Below, in pieces: positions 42,930 through 51,269 of a stretch of DNA of 64,000 nucleotides. The stretch's first letter is position 1; every line of letters starts with the position of its first letter. The notes under the pieces are model-generated. The model was not told the origin of the DNA, made no database searches, and was given only the letters and a program-made list of their open reading frames with translations. The stretch covers positions 2,294,541 through 2,358,540 of the forward strand of contig NZ_LT962687.1 in the NCBI RefSeq assembly GCF_900199635.1, read 5' to 3'. Source of the stretch: Anaerotruncus massiliensis (ex Togo et al. 2026) (GTDB taxonomy: Bacteria; Bacillota; Clostridia; Oscillospirales; Ruminococcaceae). Position numbers and translations under genes: made by a program.

Positions 42930-44236
42930 TCAGGTGCGCCCGAAATACCGCTCAAGCTCGAAGCCGAATTTGTCCTCGGCCGCTTCCCATTCCTCAAACT
43001 CCCGCCGCTTGTGGGCGAGGAAGTTTTCGACGATCCGCCCGGGCAGCGCCCGGCGGATGAAGCCGCTCTCCGACGCGAGTGCGAGCGCCTCGCCGAGCGA
43101 GGCGGGCAGGCGCTCGTATCCCGCGAGCGCCGCCGCGTTCGCGCCGTAGAGGTCGAAGTCGGCGGGCGGGCAGAGCTCCAGACCCTCCCGCACCCCCCCA
43201 TCAGCAGCGTGAAGGCGAGGTAGGGATTGCAGGCCGGGTCGGGGGAGCGCAGCTCGATGCGGCTCGACTCCCCCTCCGCCGCGGGCACCCGCACGAGCTG
43301 GGAGCGGTTCTGCCCCGACCAGCTCACCACGCCCGGCGCCTCGAACGCGCCGAACCGCCGGTAGGAGTTGGCCAGCGGGTTGAGGAAGGCGGTGATCTCC
43401 CGCGCGCGGCGCAGAATGCCCGCCGTAAAGCCGAGCGCCTCCGGTTCCGGGCGGACGCCGAAGCGGTCGAAGAGGTTGCGCCCCTCCCGGCAGAGGGAGA
43501 GGTTCACATGCAGGCCGCTGCCGCTCGCCCCCTCGAGGGGCTTGGGCAGGAAGGAGGCGTAGAGGCCGTTCTTCGCAGCCACCGCCTTGACGACCATGCG
43601 CAGAGCCATCAGGTTGTCGGCCGCCTCCAGCGGGCCCGCGCAGTGGAAGTCCACCTCGTTCTGACCGGGGCCCTGCTCGTGGTGGGACCGCTCGGGCGAA
43701 AGCCCCATCTCCTCGAGCGTCAGGCAGATCTCCCGGCGCACGTTCTCCCCCCGGTCGCAGGGCGCGAGGTCGCAGTAGCCCGCGCGGTCGTGCGGGGTGT
43801 GGGTGGGGTAGCCCTCCTCGTCGGTCGTGAAGAGATAGAATTCACACTCGGGCCCGAATTTGCAGGTGAAGCCCTCCCGCCCCGCCCGCGCGGTGGCCTC
43901 GGCGAGCAGCCCGCGCCCGTCCCCCTCGAACGGCCTGCCGTCCGGGTAGCGGATGCCGCAGAAAAAGCGCACCACCCGTCCCTGCGCCGGCCGCCAGGGC
44001 AGCACCGACAGGGTGCCCGGGTCGGGCACCAGGAAGAGGTCGCTCTCCGTCACGTCCAGAAAGCCGCGCACCGCGGACGCGTCGAACGAGACGCCCTGTC
44101 CGAAGGCGCGCCTCAGTTGGGAGGGCATGATGGCGATGTTCTTCTGCGCGCCAAAAATATCGCAGAAGACCAGCCGGACAAATTTCACGCCGTTTTCCTC
44201 CACGAACCGGAGGACCTCCGATACGGTGGTATCCAT
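42930..44236 (-). pseudogene. glnA: glutamine synthetase type I, interrupted by a -1 frameshift in a G7 run
   Basis: The first 348 codons (44236 down to about 43193) read as glutamine synthetase: DTTVSEVLRFVEENGVKFVR, GPECEFYLF, PGQNEVDF, SGSGLHVNLSL, and NRSQLVRVPA. At a run of seven G (43193-43199, minus strand) the frame changes to nonsense. Adding one G gives LMGGVREGLELCPPADF and continues in the second frame to the natural C-terminus FELERYFGRT and stop at 42930, for about 435 residues in all. Either a true frameshift, a phase-variable tract, or an assembly error. It has a good ribosome site (AAGGAGA). Located between GXGXG glutamate synthase and the ANTAR gene. Confidence 0.85.
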
Positions 44237-44300
44237 TTGACAGTCTCCTTCCGGCCCCCGCGTTCACGGGGGGATTGGTCTATGGGCATGACAGCACGGA

Positions 44301-45026
44301 TCAGACGCTCGTATAAAGCCGCCGGTAGAGATTTTCGCCGTCCGGCGTGAGCACCCAGAACCGTTCGGCGAGCAGCTCCCGCCGGTCCTCGCCGAACGCC
44401 GCGCAGAACTCGTCCAGGTACCCGCCGATCTCCGTAAGGTCGGCGGCGGAGGCCTCCGCCGCGCGGATGCGTTCCGGCAGGCCTTCCGGCCTTTCCGGGC
44501 AGCGCAGGAACATCTTCCCGCCGTGCATGCCGGTGCCGCAGAAATAGCCGGTGAGCGGCGTCCCGGCGGGCCTGCGCAGGCCGAGCACGACGATCACGCC
44601 GCCCGCCTGGTACTCCCCGAGAAAGCTGCCCGCCGTGCCGCCCACGACAAGGACCGGCAGCTTTCCGCGGTAGGCCTTCATGTGGATGCCCGCGCGGTAT
44701 CCCACGTCCCCGTGGATATAGATTTTCCCGCCGCGCATGGCATAGCCCGCGCCGTCGCCGCAGGAGCCGTGGATGATGATCGCCCCGTCGTTCATCGTGT
44801 CGCCCGCCGCGTCCTGCGCGTTGCCCTCCGTCACGATCGTGCCGCCGTCGAGGTAGGCGCCCAGCGCGTTGCCCGGGATTCCGCCCACCAGCAGTGTCTT
44901 GTCCGCGAGCCCGCTGCCGATATACCGCTGCCCGAGGCAGCCGTCGATCTCAATCTCCGCGTCGGGGCAGGCGCGGATCTGCTCGTTGAGCTCCCGGAAA
45001 TGCATGTTTCCCGCCGTGATCCTCAT
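44301..45026 (-). CDS. glutamate synthase GXGXG-domain subunit
   Basis: 241 residues corresponding to the C-terminal GXGXG domain of the glutamate synthase large subunit, here as a separate protein. Repeated G-x-x-G-x-x-x-x-G strands: LGQRYIGSGLADKTLLVGG, GDTMNDGAIIIHGSCGDGAGYAMRGGKIYIHGDVGYRAG. In GltB this right-handed beta helix supports the ammonia channel between the two active sites. A C-terminal helical tail of about 60 residues has no counterpart I recognise. 11 nt after the FMN-domain gene. GGAGG before the ATG. The separate arrangement is typical of archaeal and some clostridial enzymes. Confidence 0.9.
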   Translation of the reverse strand: MRITAGNMHFRELNEQIRACPDAEIEIDGCLGQRYIGSGLADKTLLVGGIPGNALGAYLDGGTIVTEGNAQDAAGDTMNDGAIIIHGSCGDGAGYAMRGGKIYIHGDVGYRAGIHMKAYRGKLPVLVVGGTAGSFLGEYQAGGVIVVLGLRRPAGTPLTGYFCGTGMHGGKMFLRCPERPEGLPERIRAAEASAADLTEIGGYLDEFCAAFGEDRRELLAERFWVLTPDGENLYRRLYTSV

Positions 45027-45037
45027 GTGGATCCCTC

Positions 45038-46546
45038 CTATTCCCCGGCGTGCCGGATACCGAGGATCTCAAGCTCCCTGTCGGTCATGCCGATCCCGCG
45101 CAGCATCAGCCGGTTGCCGCGCAGCGCCTCGATCGAGTTGATGCCCATGCCGCCCATCATCTCCTCAATCTCGTGCTTCCAGGCGGTGACAAGGTTTACC
45201 AGCCGCCGCGCCCCGGCCTCCGGGTCGAGGCGGCGCACCAGCTCGGGGCGCTGGGTTGCAATGCCCCAGTTGCAGCGGCCCTGGTGACAGGAGCGGCAGA
45301 GGCGGCAGCCGAGCGCGAGCAGCGCGGCGGTCGCGATATAGACCGCGTCGGCGCCGAGCGCGACGGCCTTGACGATGTCGGCGGAGGACCGGATCGAGCC
45401 GCCCGCGACGACCGACACGTTCCCGCGGATACCCTCCTCGCGCAGCCGCTGGTCGACGGCGGCCAGCGCGAGCTCGATGGGGATGCCCACGTTGTCGCGG
45501 ATTCGGGCGGGCGCCGCGCCGGTGCCGCCCCGGAACCCGTCGACCGCGATGACGTCCGCGCCCGAGCGCGCGACGCCCGAGGCGATCGCCGCGACGTTGT
45601 GGACCGCCGCGATCTTGACGATGACCGGCTTTTGATATCCGGTCGCCTCCTTGAGGGAATAGACGAGCTGGCGCAGGTCCTCGATCGAATAGATGTCGTG
45701 GTGGGGCGCCGGAGAGATCGCGTCCGACCCCTCGGGGATCATGCGGGTACGGGAGACGTCGCCCACGATCTTCCGCCCGGGCAGGTGCCCACCGATGCCC
45801 GGCTTGGCCCCCTGCCCCATCTTAATCTCGATCGCCGCGCCCGCGTTCAGATAGTCCTTATGCACCCCGAACCGTCCCGAGGCCACCTGCACGATGGTGT
45901 TTTTGCCGTAGCGGTAGAAGTCCTCGTGCAGGCCGCCCTCGCCAGTGTTATAATAGGTGCCCAGTTCCTCCGCCGCGCGCGCGAGCGCCGCGTGGGCGTT
46001 ATAGGAGATCGAGCCGTAGCTCATCGCGGAAAACATAACCGGCACCTCCAGCTCCAACTGGGGGGCGAGGTTGTTTTTGATCCGCCCCTTTTCGTCCCGC
46101 TCGATCCTCTGGGGCTTCGCGCCCAGGAAGGTGCGCGTCTCCATCGGCTCGCGCAGCGGGTCGATCGGCGGGTTCGTCACCTGCGAGGCGTTGATCAGCA
46201 TCCGATCCCAGTAGACGGGATATTTCCCGGGGTTTCCCATCGAGGAGAGCAGTACCCCGCCGCTGCCCGCCTGCCGGCAGACCTCCGAAATGGCCGGGGC
46301 GGTCCAATTCTCGTCGCGCCTGAAGGTGTTGCCGCTTTCCACGATCTTGAGCGCCCGCGCCGGGCAGAGGCAGACGCAGCGCTGGCAGTCGACGCATTTC
46401 GTCTCGTCGGCCAGCATCACGCCCCGCTCGGGGTCGTAAGTGTGCACCCCGTTGGCGCACTGCCGCTCGCAGACGCGGCAGACGGTGCAGCGGCCGCCGT
46501 CGCGGACCACCTCGTATTCCGGATAGAAGAAGCCAAATGCCTCCAT
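45038..46546 (-). CDS. gltB: glutamate synthase FMN/Fe-S subunit (ferredoxin-domain GltB-like)
   Basis: 502 residues from ATG 46546, which overlaps the stop of the amidotransferase gene (TGATG). Residues 15-65 contain two 4Fe-4S motifs (CTVCRVCERQC and CVDCQRCVCLCP). The FMN-binding barrel (about 120-460) has NPGKYPVYWD, MSYGSISYNAH, NTGEGGLHEDF, KPGIGGHLPG, DGFRGGTGAAP and VAGGSIRSSAD. A third cluster motif, LGCRLCRSCHQGRCNWGIATQ (20 at a time), lies at about 425. Reaction: glutamine-derived ammonia plus 2-oxoglutarate gives glutamate. Built-in ferredoxin clusters suggest ferredoxin or a small electron-donor subunit as reductant. Confidence 0.93.
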   Translation of the reverse strand: MEAFGFFYPEYEVVRDGGRCTVCRVCERQCANGVHTYDPERGVMLADETKCVDCQRCVCLCPARALKIVESGNTFRRDENWTAPAISEVCRQAGSGGVLLSSMGNPGKYPVYWDRMLINASQVTNPPIDPLREPMETRTFLGAKPQRIERDEKGRIKNNLAPQLELEVPVMFSAMSYGSISYNAHAALARAAEELGTYYNTGEGGLHEDFYRYGKNTIVQVASGRFGVHKDYLNAGAAIEIKMGQGAKPGIGGHLPGRKIVGDVSRTRMIPEGSDAISPAPHHDIYSIEDLRQLVYSLKEATGYQKPVIVKIAAVHNVAAIASGVARSGADVIAVDGFRGGTGAAPARIRDNVGIPIELALAAVDQRLREEGIRGNVSVVAGGSIRSSADIVKAVALGADAVYIATAALLALGCRLCRSCHQGRCNWGIATQRPELVRRLDPEAGARRLVNLVTAWKHEIEEMMGGMGINSIEALRGNRLMLRGIGMTDRELEILGIRHAGE

Positions 46547-47649
46547 CACCGTACGCCTCCCTTCAGGGTCACGACGACCGGTTCGCCGCCGCGCGGCGCC
46601 CAAAGCTTGTCGAGCGCGGGCTCGACCGCGCGGATGGCGCATTCCTCGCTGGCAACATAGGTCGTGTCGCCCTTTTCGCCGATGACCATCGACCGCAGCT
46701 TGAGGCGGTCGTTGAGCGCCATCATGCCGCCCGTAAAGCCGAGCAGGATGGAAAACGGGCCGGTGATCAGCAGGGAGGAAAAAGCGTTGCGCAGGTAGGT
46801 CATGCGCTCCCGCTTTTCGGCGGGAAGACCGTCGATCGTCGACCAGAAGGGCGCGGCGATCACGTTCGCCGCCTCCTCGAGTGAGAGGCCCTGACGGCGG
46901 ACGAGGTAGTCGATCACATATGTGATGACCTCGGTGTCGGTCAGCAGATTGCACCGGTAGCCGAACATTTCAATATGGCGGCGGTTGGCGTCGTAGGAGC
47001 TGATCTCGCCGTTGTGGACGACCGAGTAGTCGAGCAGCGCGAACGGGTGCGCGCCGCCCCACCAGCCGGGCGTGTTGGTCGGGTAGCGGCCGTGCGCCGT
47101 CCAGCAGTAGCCGGCATACTCCTCCAAACGGTAAAAGGCCCCCACGTCCTCGGGGTAGCCGACCGCCTTGAAGACGCCCATGTTCTTGCCGCTCGAAAAG
47201 ATGTACGCCCCGTCGACCGTGCTGTTGACCCGCACGACGCAGCGCGCGGTGAACTCCCGCTCGTCGAGCTGGCTGGCCGCGAGCCTCGTCGGCAGCGGCG
47301 CGGCGAAATACCGCCAGATGAGCGGCTCGTCGGTGATCCGGGGCGTCCTGCGCACCGGGATCTTCGAGAGGTTCACGATGTCGAAATGCCGCTCGAGGAA
47401 CGCTTCGCACTCCTGCCGGGCGGCGGTGGACTCATAGAACACGTGGAACGCATAGAGGTCCTTGTACTCGGGGTAGATGCCGTACCCGGCGAAGCCGCCG
47501 CCCAGCCCGTTGGAGCGGTCGTGCATCACCGAGATCGACTCGACGATCTTTTCCCCGCCGATCCGCCTGCCGTCCCGACGGAAGATCCCCGAGATCGCGC
47601 AACCGGACGGAATCCGGACGTCTCCCTCTCGTTTTCTCTCTTTCTGCAT
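46546..47649 (-). CDS. glutamate synthase glutamine-amidotransferase (class II) subunit
   Basis: 367 residues from ATG 47649, preceded by GGTGGAAG; a TTG 7 codons earlier has no ribosome site. Class II (Ntn) amidotransferase: a 16-residue propeptide would be removed to expose Cys17 in SGCAISGIFRRDG. Other family features: NGLGGGFAGYGIYPEY, GRYPTNTPGWWGGAHPF, VVHNGEISSYDANRRH and DTEVITYVIDYL. It hydrolyses glutamine and passes ammonia to the FMN subunit encoded downstream. First gene of the operon gltB-type (three genes)-glnA-ANTAR-pyrG, with its own promoter and hexaloop leader. Confidence 0.93.
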   Translation of the reverse strand: MQKERKREGDVRIPSGCAISGIFRRDGRRIGGEKIVESISVMHDRSNGLGGGFAGYGIYPEYKDLYAFHVFYESTAARQECEAFLERHFDIVNLSKIPVRRTPRITDEPLIWRYFAAPLPTRLAASQLDEREFTARCVVRVNSTVDGAYIFSSGKNMGVFKAVGYPEDVGAFYRLEEYAGYCWTAHGRYPTNTPGWWGGAHPFALLDYSVVHNGEISSYDANRRHIEMFGYRCNLLTDTEVITYVIDYLVRRQGLSLEEAANVIAAPFWSTIDGLPAEKRERMTYLRNAFSSLLITGPFSILLGFTGGMMALNDRLKLRSMVIGEKGDTTYVASEECAIRAVEPALDKLWAPRGGEPVVVTLKGGVR

Positions 47650-47694
47650 CGCTTCCACCACTTCTTTCAAAAATGAAAGAAGACGCCCACCAGA

Positions 47695-47739
47695 GGACGC
47701 GCCGCAGAGCGGGCGCGTCCTTGACGAACGCCTTTGTTC
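47695..47739 (-). ncRNA. leader with ANTAR-type hexaloop and terminator-like hairpin (gltB operon)
   Basis: Starting about 7 nt after the -10 on the minus strand, GAAC (47739-47736), loop AAAGGC (47735-47730) and GTTC (47729-47726) form a hairpin with A at loop position 1 and G at position 4. Six nt later a 9-bp GC hairpin (47720-47712 with 47703-47695) follows, then a T-rich stretch (CTTCTTTCATTTTT). The same hexaloop occurs in the divergent glnN leader. Confidence 0.6.
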
Positions 47740-47745
47740 CTATTG

Positions 47746-47775
47746 ATTATACCGGGAAATATGCAGGTGTGTCAA
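47746..47775 (-). promoter_or_regulatory. promoter of the glutamate synthase operon
   Basis: TTGACA (47775-47770), 18-nt spacer and TATAAT (47751-47746), both perfect hexamers. Confidence 0.85.
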
Positions 47776-47887
47776 GAGAATCCTGCATATTTGTCATGCA
47801 AATCCTGCGATTTTGGCAGATTCACCGAAACTCACAAATGATTCGGCAGGTTAAACGGATAAATCGCACCAACTTTACAAAACCCCA

Positions 47888-47916
47888 TTGACATCGGGAT
47901 TTCCGCCGCCTATAAT
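47888..47916 (+). promoter_or_regulatory. promoter of glnN
   Basis: TTGACA (47888-47893), 17-nt spacer and TATAAT (47911-47916), a perfect sigma-A consensus, divergent from the glutamate synthase promoter 112 nt away. Confidence 0.9.
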
Positions 47917-47927
47917 AACGACATGCA

Positions 47928-47980
47928 CAGCAAAGGCGCTGCGGGTTCCAGCCCGCGGCGCCTCTTTTTTATTTCTTTTT
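47928..47980 (+). ncRNA. glnN leader: ANTAR-type hexaloop competing with an intrinsic terminator
   Basis: CAGC (47928-47931), loop AAAGGC (47932-47937) and GCTG (47938-47941) form a hexaloop hairpin with A1 and G4. The terminator 5' arm (47934-47945) reuses bases of this hairpin, pairs with 47952-47963 as a 12-bp stem with one G-U, and is followed by cTTTTTTATTTCTTTTTT. The two structures exclude each other, so stabilising the hexaloop would allow read-through into glnN. Confidence 0.7.
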
Positions 47981-48010
47981 TGCGCCAGCGAAATGAAAGG
48001 AGCATCTGTC

Positions 48011-50116
48011 ATGACTGCAAACTGCGCGAACAAACTCCCCGACATCTTCGGCAGCATGGTGTTCGATGACCGCGCGATGCGGCAGCGCCTGCCCAAGGAG
48101 ACCTACAGGGCCCTCCGGAACACGATCGAGAACGGCAAGAAGCTCGACGTCAACATCGCCAACGTCGTGGCCAACGCCATGAAGGACTGGGCCGTCGAGC
48201 GCGGATGCACCCATTTCACCCACTGGTTCCAGCCGATGACCGGCGTCACCGCCGAAAAGCACGACAGCTTCATCTCCGCCTCCTCCGACGGCAGCGTGAT
48301 CATGGAATTTTCCGGCAAGGAGCTCGTCAAGGGGGAGCCGGACGCGTCGAGCTTTCCCTCCGGCGGCCTGCGCGCGACCTTCGAGGCGCGCGGCTACACC
48401 GCCTGGGACCCCACCTCCTACGCCTTCATCAAGGACCGCACCCTCTGCATCCCCACCGTCTTCTACTCCTATTCGGGCGAGGCGCTCGACAAGAAGACCC
48501 CCCTGCTCCGCTCAATGGAGGCGCTTAACCGGCAGGCGCTGCGCATTTTGCGCCTCTTCGGGAACGAAGGGGTCCGGCGGGTGGTCACCACCGTCGGCCC
48601 CGAGCAGGAGTATTTCCTCGTCGACAAGGCCCTCTACCGGCAGCGGCGGGATCTGGTGTTCTGCGGGCGCACCCTCTACGGCGCGAAGCCCCCCAAGGGA
48701 CAGGAGCTGGAGGACCATTATTTCGGCGCGATCAAGCCACGCGTCTCCGCCTATATGAAGGAGCTGGACGAGGAGCTGTGGAAGCTGGGCATCCCCGCCA
48801 AGACCGAGCACAACGAGGTCGCGCCCTCCCAGCACGAACTGGCGTCCATCTACACCTCCACCAACGCGGCGACCGACCACAACCAGCTCGTCATGGAGCT
48901 GATGAAGAACGTCGCCGACCGTCACGGGCTGGTCTGCCTGCTGCATGAAAAGCCCTTCGCGGGAGTCAACGGCAGCGGCAAGCACGACAACTGGTCCCTC
49001 TCCACCGACGCGGGGCAGAACCTGCTCGAGCCGGGCGATTCCCCGCAGGAGAACGCGCAGTTCCTGCTCTTCCTCGCCGCCGTCATCCAGGCGGTCGACG
49101 ACTACCAGGATTTGATGCGCGTGTCCGTCGCGAGCGCGGGCAACGACCACCGCCTCGGCGCAAACGAGGCCCCGCCCGCCATCGTGTCGATCTATCTGGG
49201 CGACGTGCTGACCGGGATCCTCGACTCGATCGAGAGCGGAACACCCTACGACCCCCAGAGCGCCGGGGAGCTGCGCGTGGGCGTGCACGTCCTCCCGCGC
49301 TTCCCCAAGGACGCCACCGACCGCAACCGCACCTCCCCCTTCGCCTTCACCGGCAACAAGTTCGAGTTCCGCATGCTCGGCTCCTCCTTCTCGATTTCGG
49401 GGCCGAACATCGTCCTCAACACGATCGTGGCCGAATCGCTGGGCCGGTTCGCCGACGCGCTGGAAAATGCGGACGACTTTGACGGCGCGCTGCACGACCT
49501 CATCAGGCGGGTCATCCGCGAGCACCGCCGCATCATCTTCAACGGCAACAGCTACAGCGACGAGTGGAAGCGGGAGGCCGAAAAGCGCGGCCTGCTCAAC
49601 CTGCGCACCACCCCCGAGGCGCTCCCCTGTTTTGTGAGCCCGAAGAACATCGCGCTCTTCACCAGGCATCAGATCTTTACCGAGACGGAGATGCGTTCCC
49701 GCTACGAAATCCTGCTGGAAAGCTACGCCAAGACCCTCGCGATCGAGGCGCAGACGATGCTGGAGATGTCGCGCAAGGAGATCCTCCCGGCGGTCAACGC
49801 CTACGTGAAGGACCTCACCGCCGCCGCCCTGGCCAAGCAGTCGTTCGACCGCGAGCTGGGCTGCGTCATGGAGCGCGAGCTGCTCGGCAGGCTCTCGGAC
49901 CTGGAGGGAGGCGTCTACCGCAGGACCGAGCTTCTGGAAGAGCAGCTCCGGCGGCTCGGGGAGCTCCCCTCCGCCAAGGAGCAGGCCGATTTCTGCGCAG
50001 GCGCCCTCTTCGCCGCCATGCAGGAGCTGCGCGCCGCCGCAGACGAGCTCGAATCGCTCACCGGCAAGGCATACTGGCCCTTCCCGACCTATGGGGAACT
50101 GCTCTTCAATATTTGA
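48011..50116 (+). CDS. glnN: glutamine synthetase type III
   Basis: 701 residues, the usual length of GSIII, from ATG 48011 with AAAGGAG 7-8 nt upstream. Family blocks: DRAMRQRLPKETYRALR, THWFQPMTGVTAEKHDSF, GPEQEYFLVD, PAKTEHNEVAPSQHELA, INGSGKHDNWSLSTDAG-like GVNGSGKHDNWSLSTD, and SVASAGNDHRLGANEAPPA. It assimilates ammonia into glutamine with ATP; GSIII is a homododecamer of large subunits in Clostridia and Bacteroidetes. Alone on the plus strand behind an antitermination-type leader. If glnA at 42930-44236 is truly broken, this may be the main glutamine synthetase. Confidence 0.96.
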   Translation: MTANCANKLPDIFGSMVFDDRAMRQRLPKETYRALRNTIENGKKLDVNIANVVANAMKDWAVERGCTHFTHWFQPMTGVTAEKHDSFISASSDGSVIMEFSGKELVKGEPDASSFPSGGLRATFEARGYTAWDPTSYAFIKDRTLCIPTVFYSYSGEALDKKTPLLRSMEALNRQALRILRLFGNEGVRRVVTTVGPEQEYFLVDKALYRQRRDLVFCGRTLYGAKPPKGQELEDHYFGAIKPRVSAYMKELDEELWKLGIPAKTEHNEVAPSQHELASIYTSTNAATDHNQLVMELMKNVADRHGLVCLLHEKPFAGVNGSGKHDNWSLSTDAGQNLLEPGDSPQENAQFLLFLAAVIQAVDDYQDLMRVSVASAGNDHRLGANEAPPAIVSIYLGDVLTGILDSIESGTPYDPQSAGELRVGVHVLPRFPKDATDRNRTSPFAFTGNKFEFRMLGSSFSISGPNIVLNTIVAESLGRFADALENADDFDGALHDLIRRVIREHRRIIFNGNSYSDEWKREAEKRGLLNLRTTPEALPCFVSPKNIALFTRHQIFTETEMRSRYEILLESYAKTLAIEAQTMLEMSRKEILPAVNAYVKDLTAAALAKQSFDRELGCVMERELLGRLSDLEGGVYRRTELLEEQLRRLGELPSAKEQADFCAGALFAAMQELRAAADELESLTGKAYWPFPTYGELLFNI

Positions 50117-50171
50117 CCACTTCTATTTCCTTCTTTTTTCTCTGTCCCTTTCTTTTCTCTTTTCGCAGATT

Positions 50172-50227
50172 GGCGTGCATTCCGGGCCGACGGGCGGCTG
50201 CCCTCCGGGATGCGCGCCGCCTTTTTT
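50172..50227 (+). terminator. terminator of glnN (first)
   Basis: A 14-bp stem with two G-U pairs (50172-50185 with 50205-50218) followed within 2 nt by CTTTTTT, 56 nt after the glnN stop. Confidence 0.7.
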
Positions 50228-50270
50228 GCCGATATCCCCCTTCCGCGCCCGCATAACCCGCATAAAAGGA

Positions 50271-50307
50271 GCGGCCGCCCAAACGGGCGGCCGCCTGACT
50301 TTTTTTG
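50271..50307 (+). terminator. terminator of glnN (second)
   Basis: A perfect 10-bp stem GCGGCCGCCC/GGGCGGCCGC with loop AAAC, then CTGACTTTTTTT. It backs up the first terminator. The remainder of 50117-50375 holds no supportable gene; two small GC hairpins near 50330 and 50360 lie beyond the stop of the minus-strand garR gene. Confidence 0.8.
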
Positions 50308-50375
50308 TTCCGCGCTTGACGAAGCGCGGGGGACCTTTCAAAGTCCCCGGAAACGGCGCTTAGGGCGAGGTCCCC

Positions 50376-51257
50376 CTAAGTGATCGTCTCCCCGGCGATC
50401 TTCTCATAAAATCCCACCAGCGCGCTGTGGTCGTCTCCGCCGCGGCCGTCGGCGCGCAGCGTCTGCATCATCTCCATGACCGCGGCGGTCAGCGGCAGCG
50501 GCGCGCCCACGGCGTGTCCCGTCTCGAGCGCGTTGCCGAGGTCCTTGACGTGCAGGTCGATGCGGAAGCCCGGGGCGAAATTGCGTTCGAGCATCATCGG
50601 CGTCTTGGCGTTCAGCACCGCCGAGCCCGCGAGCCCGCCCTTCACCGCGTCGAATACCCGCGCGGGGTCCACCCCCGCGCGGCGGGCGAGCATCATCGCT
50701 TCGGAAACCGCCGCGATGTTCGCCGCGACGATCACCTGGTTGGCGAGCTTGGTCGTGTTGCCCGCGCCGATCTCACCGCACCAGACGGCGCTCGCGCCCA
50801 TGCAGAGCAGCACCGGCCTGACCGCGTCGAAAACCGCCCGTTCGCCGCCCGCCATGATCGACAGCGTCCCGTCGACCGCCTTGGGCTCGCCGCCGCTCAC
50901 CGGCGCGTCGAGCATTTTGACCCCCTTTTCCGCGCAGGCCGCCGCAATCTCCTGCGAAGCGCCCGGCGCGATCGAGCTCATGTCCACGAGGACCGTCCCC
51001 GGCGCCGCCCCCTCGAGCACGCCCCCCTCCCCGCAGACCGCCTCGCGGACGTTGGGGGAGTTGGGCAGCATGGTGATCACCAGCTCGTTTCCGGCGGCGG
51101 CCTCCCGCGGCGTATCCGCCGCGCGCGCGCCCGCCGCGGCGAGCTCTGCCACATGCTCGGGATGGTGGTCGCAGACGGTGAGCGCGTGCCCCGCCCGCAG
51201 GAGGTTCTTTGCCATCGGCCTGCCCATGATGCCGAGGCCGATAAATCCGATCTTCAT
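50376..51257 (-). CDS. garR: 2-hydroxy-3-oxopropionate (tartronate semialdehyde) reductase
   Basis: 293 residues. Matches GarR/GlxR: GFIGLGIMGRPMAKNLL, VDMSSIAPGASQEIA, LDAPVSGGEPKAVDGTLS and MAGG, the catalytic Lys170 in GNTTKLANQVIVA, and FRIDLHVKDLGNAL near the end. Reduces tartronate semialdehyde to D-glycerate with NAD(P)H. 12 nt downstream of glycerate kinase, so the two carry out consecutive steps. Distinct from the paralogue at 32918, which lacks GGEPKA. Confidence 0.94.
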   Translation of the reverse strand: MKIGFIGLGIMGRPMAKNLLRAGHALTVCDHHPEHVAELAAAGARAADTPREAAAGNELVITMLPNSPNVREAVCGEGGVLEGAAPGTVLVDMSSIAPGASQEIAAACAEKGVKMLDAPVSGGEPKAVDGTLSIMAGGERAVFDAVRPVLLCMGASAVWCGEIGAGNTTKLANQVIVAANIAAVSEAMMLARRAGVDPARVFDAVKGGLAGSAVLNAKTPMMLERNFAPGFRIDLHVKDLGNALETGHAVGAPLPLTAAVMEMMQTLRADGRGGDDHSALVGFYEKIAGETIT

Positions 51258-51269
51258 GACAGCGCCCCC

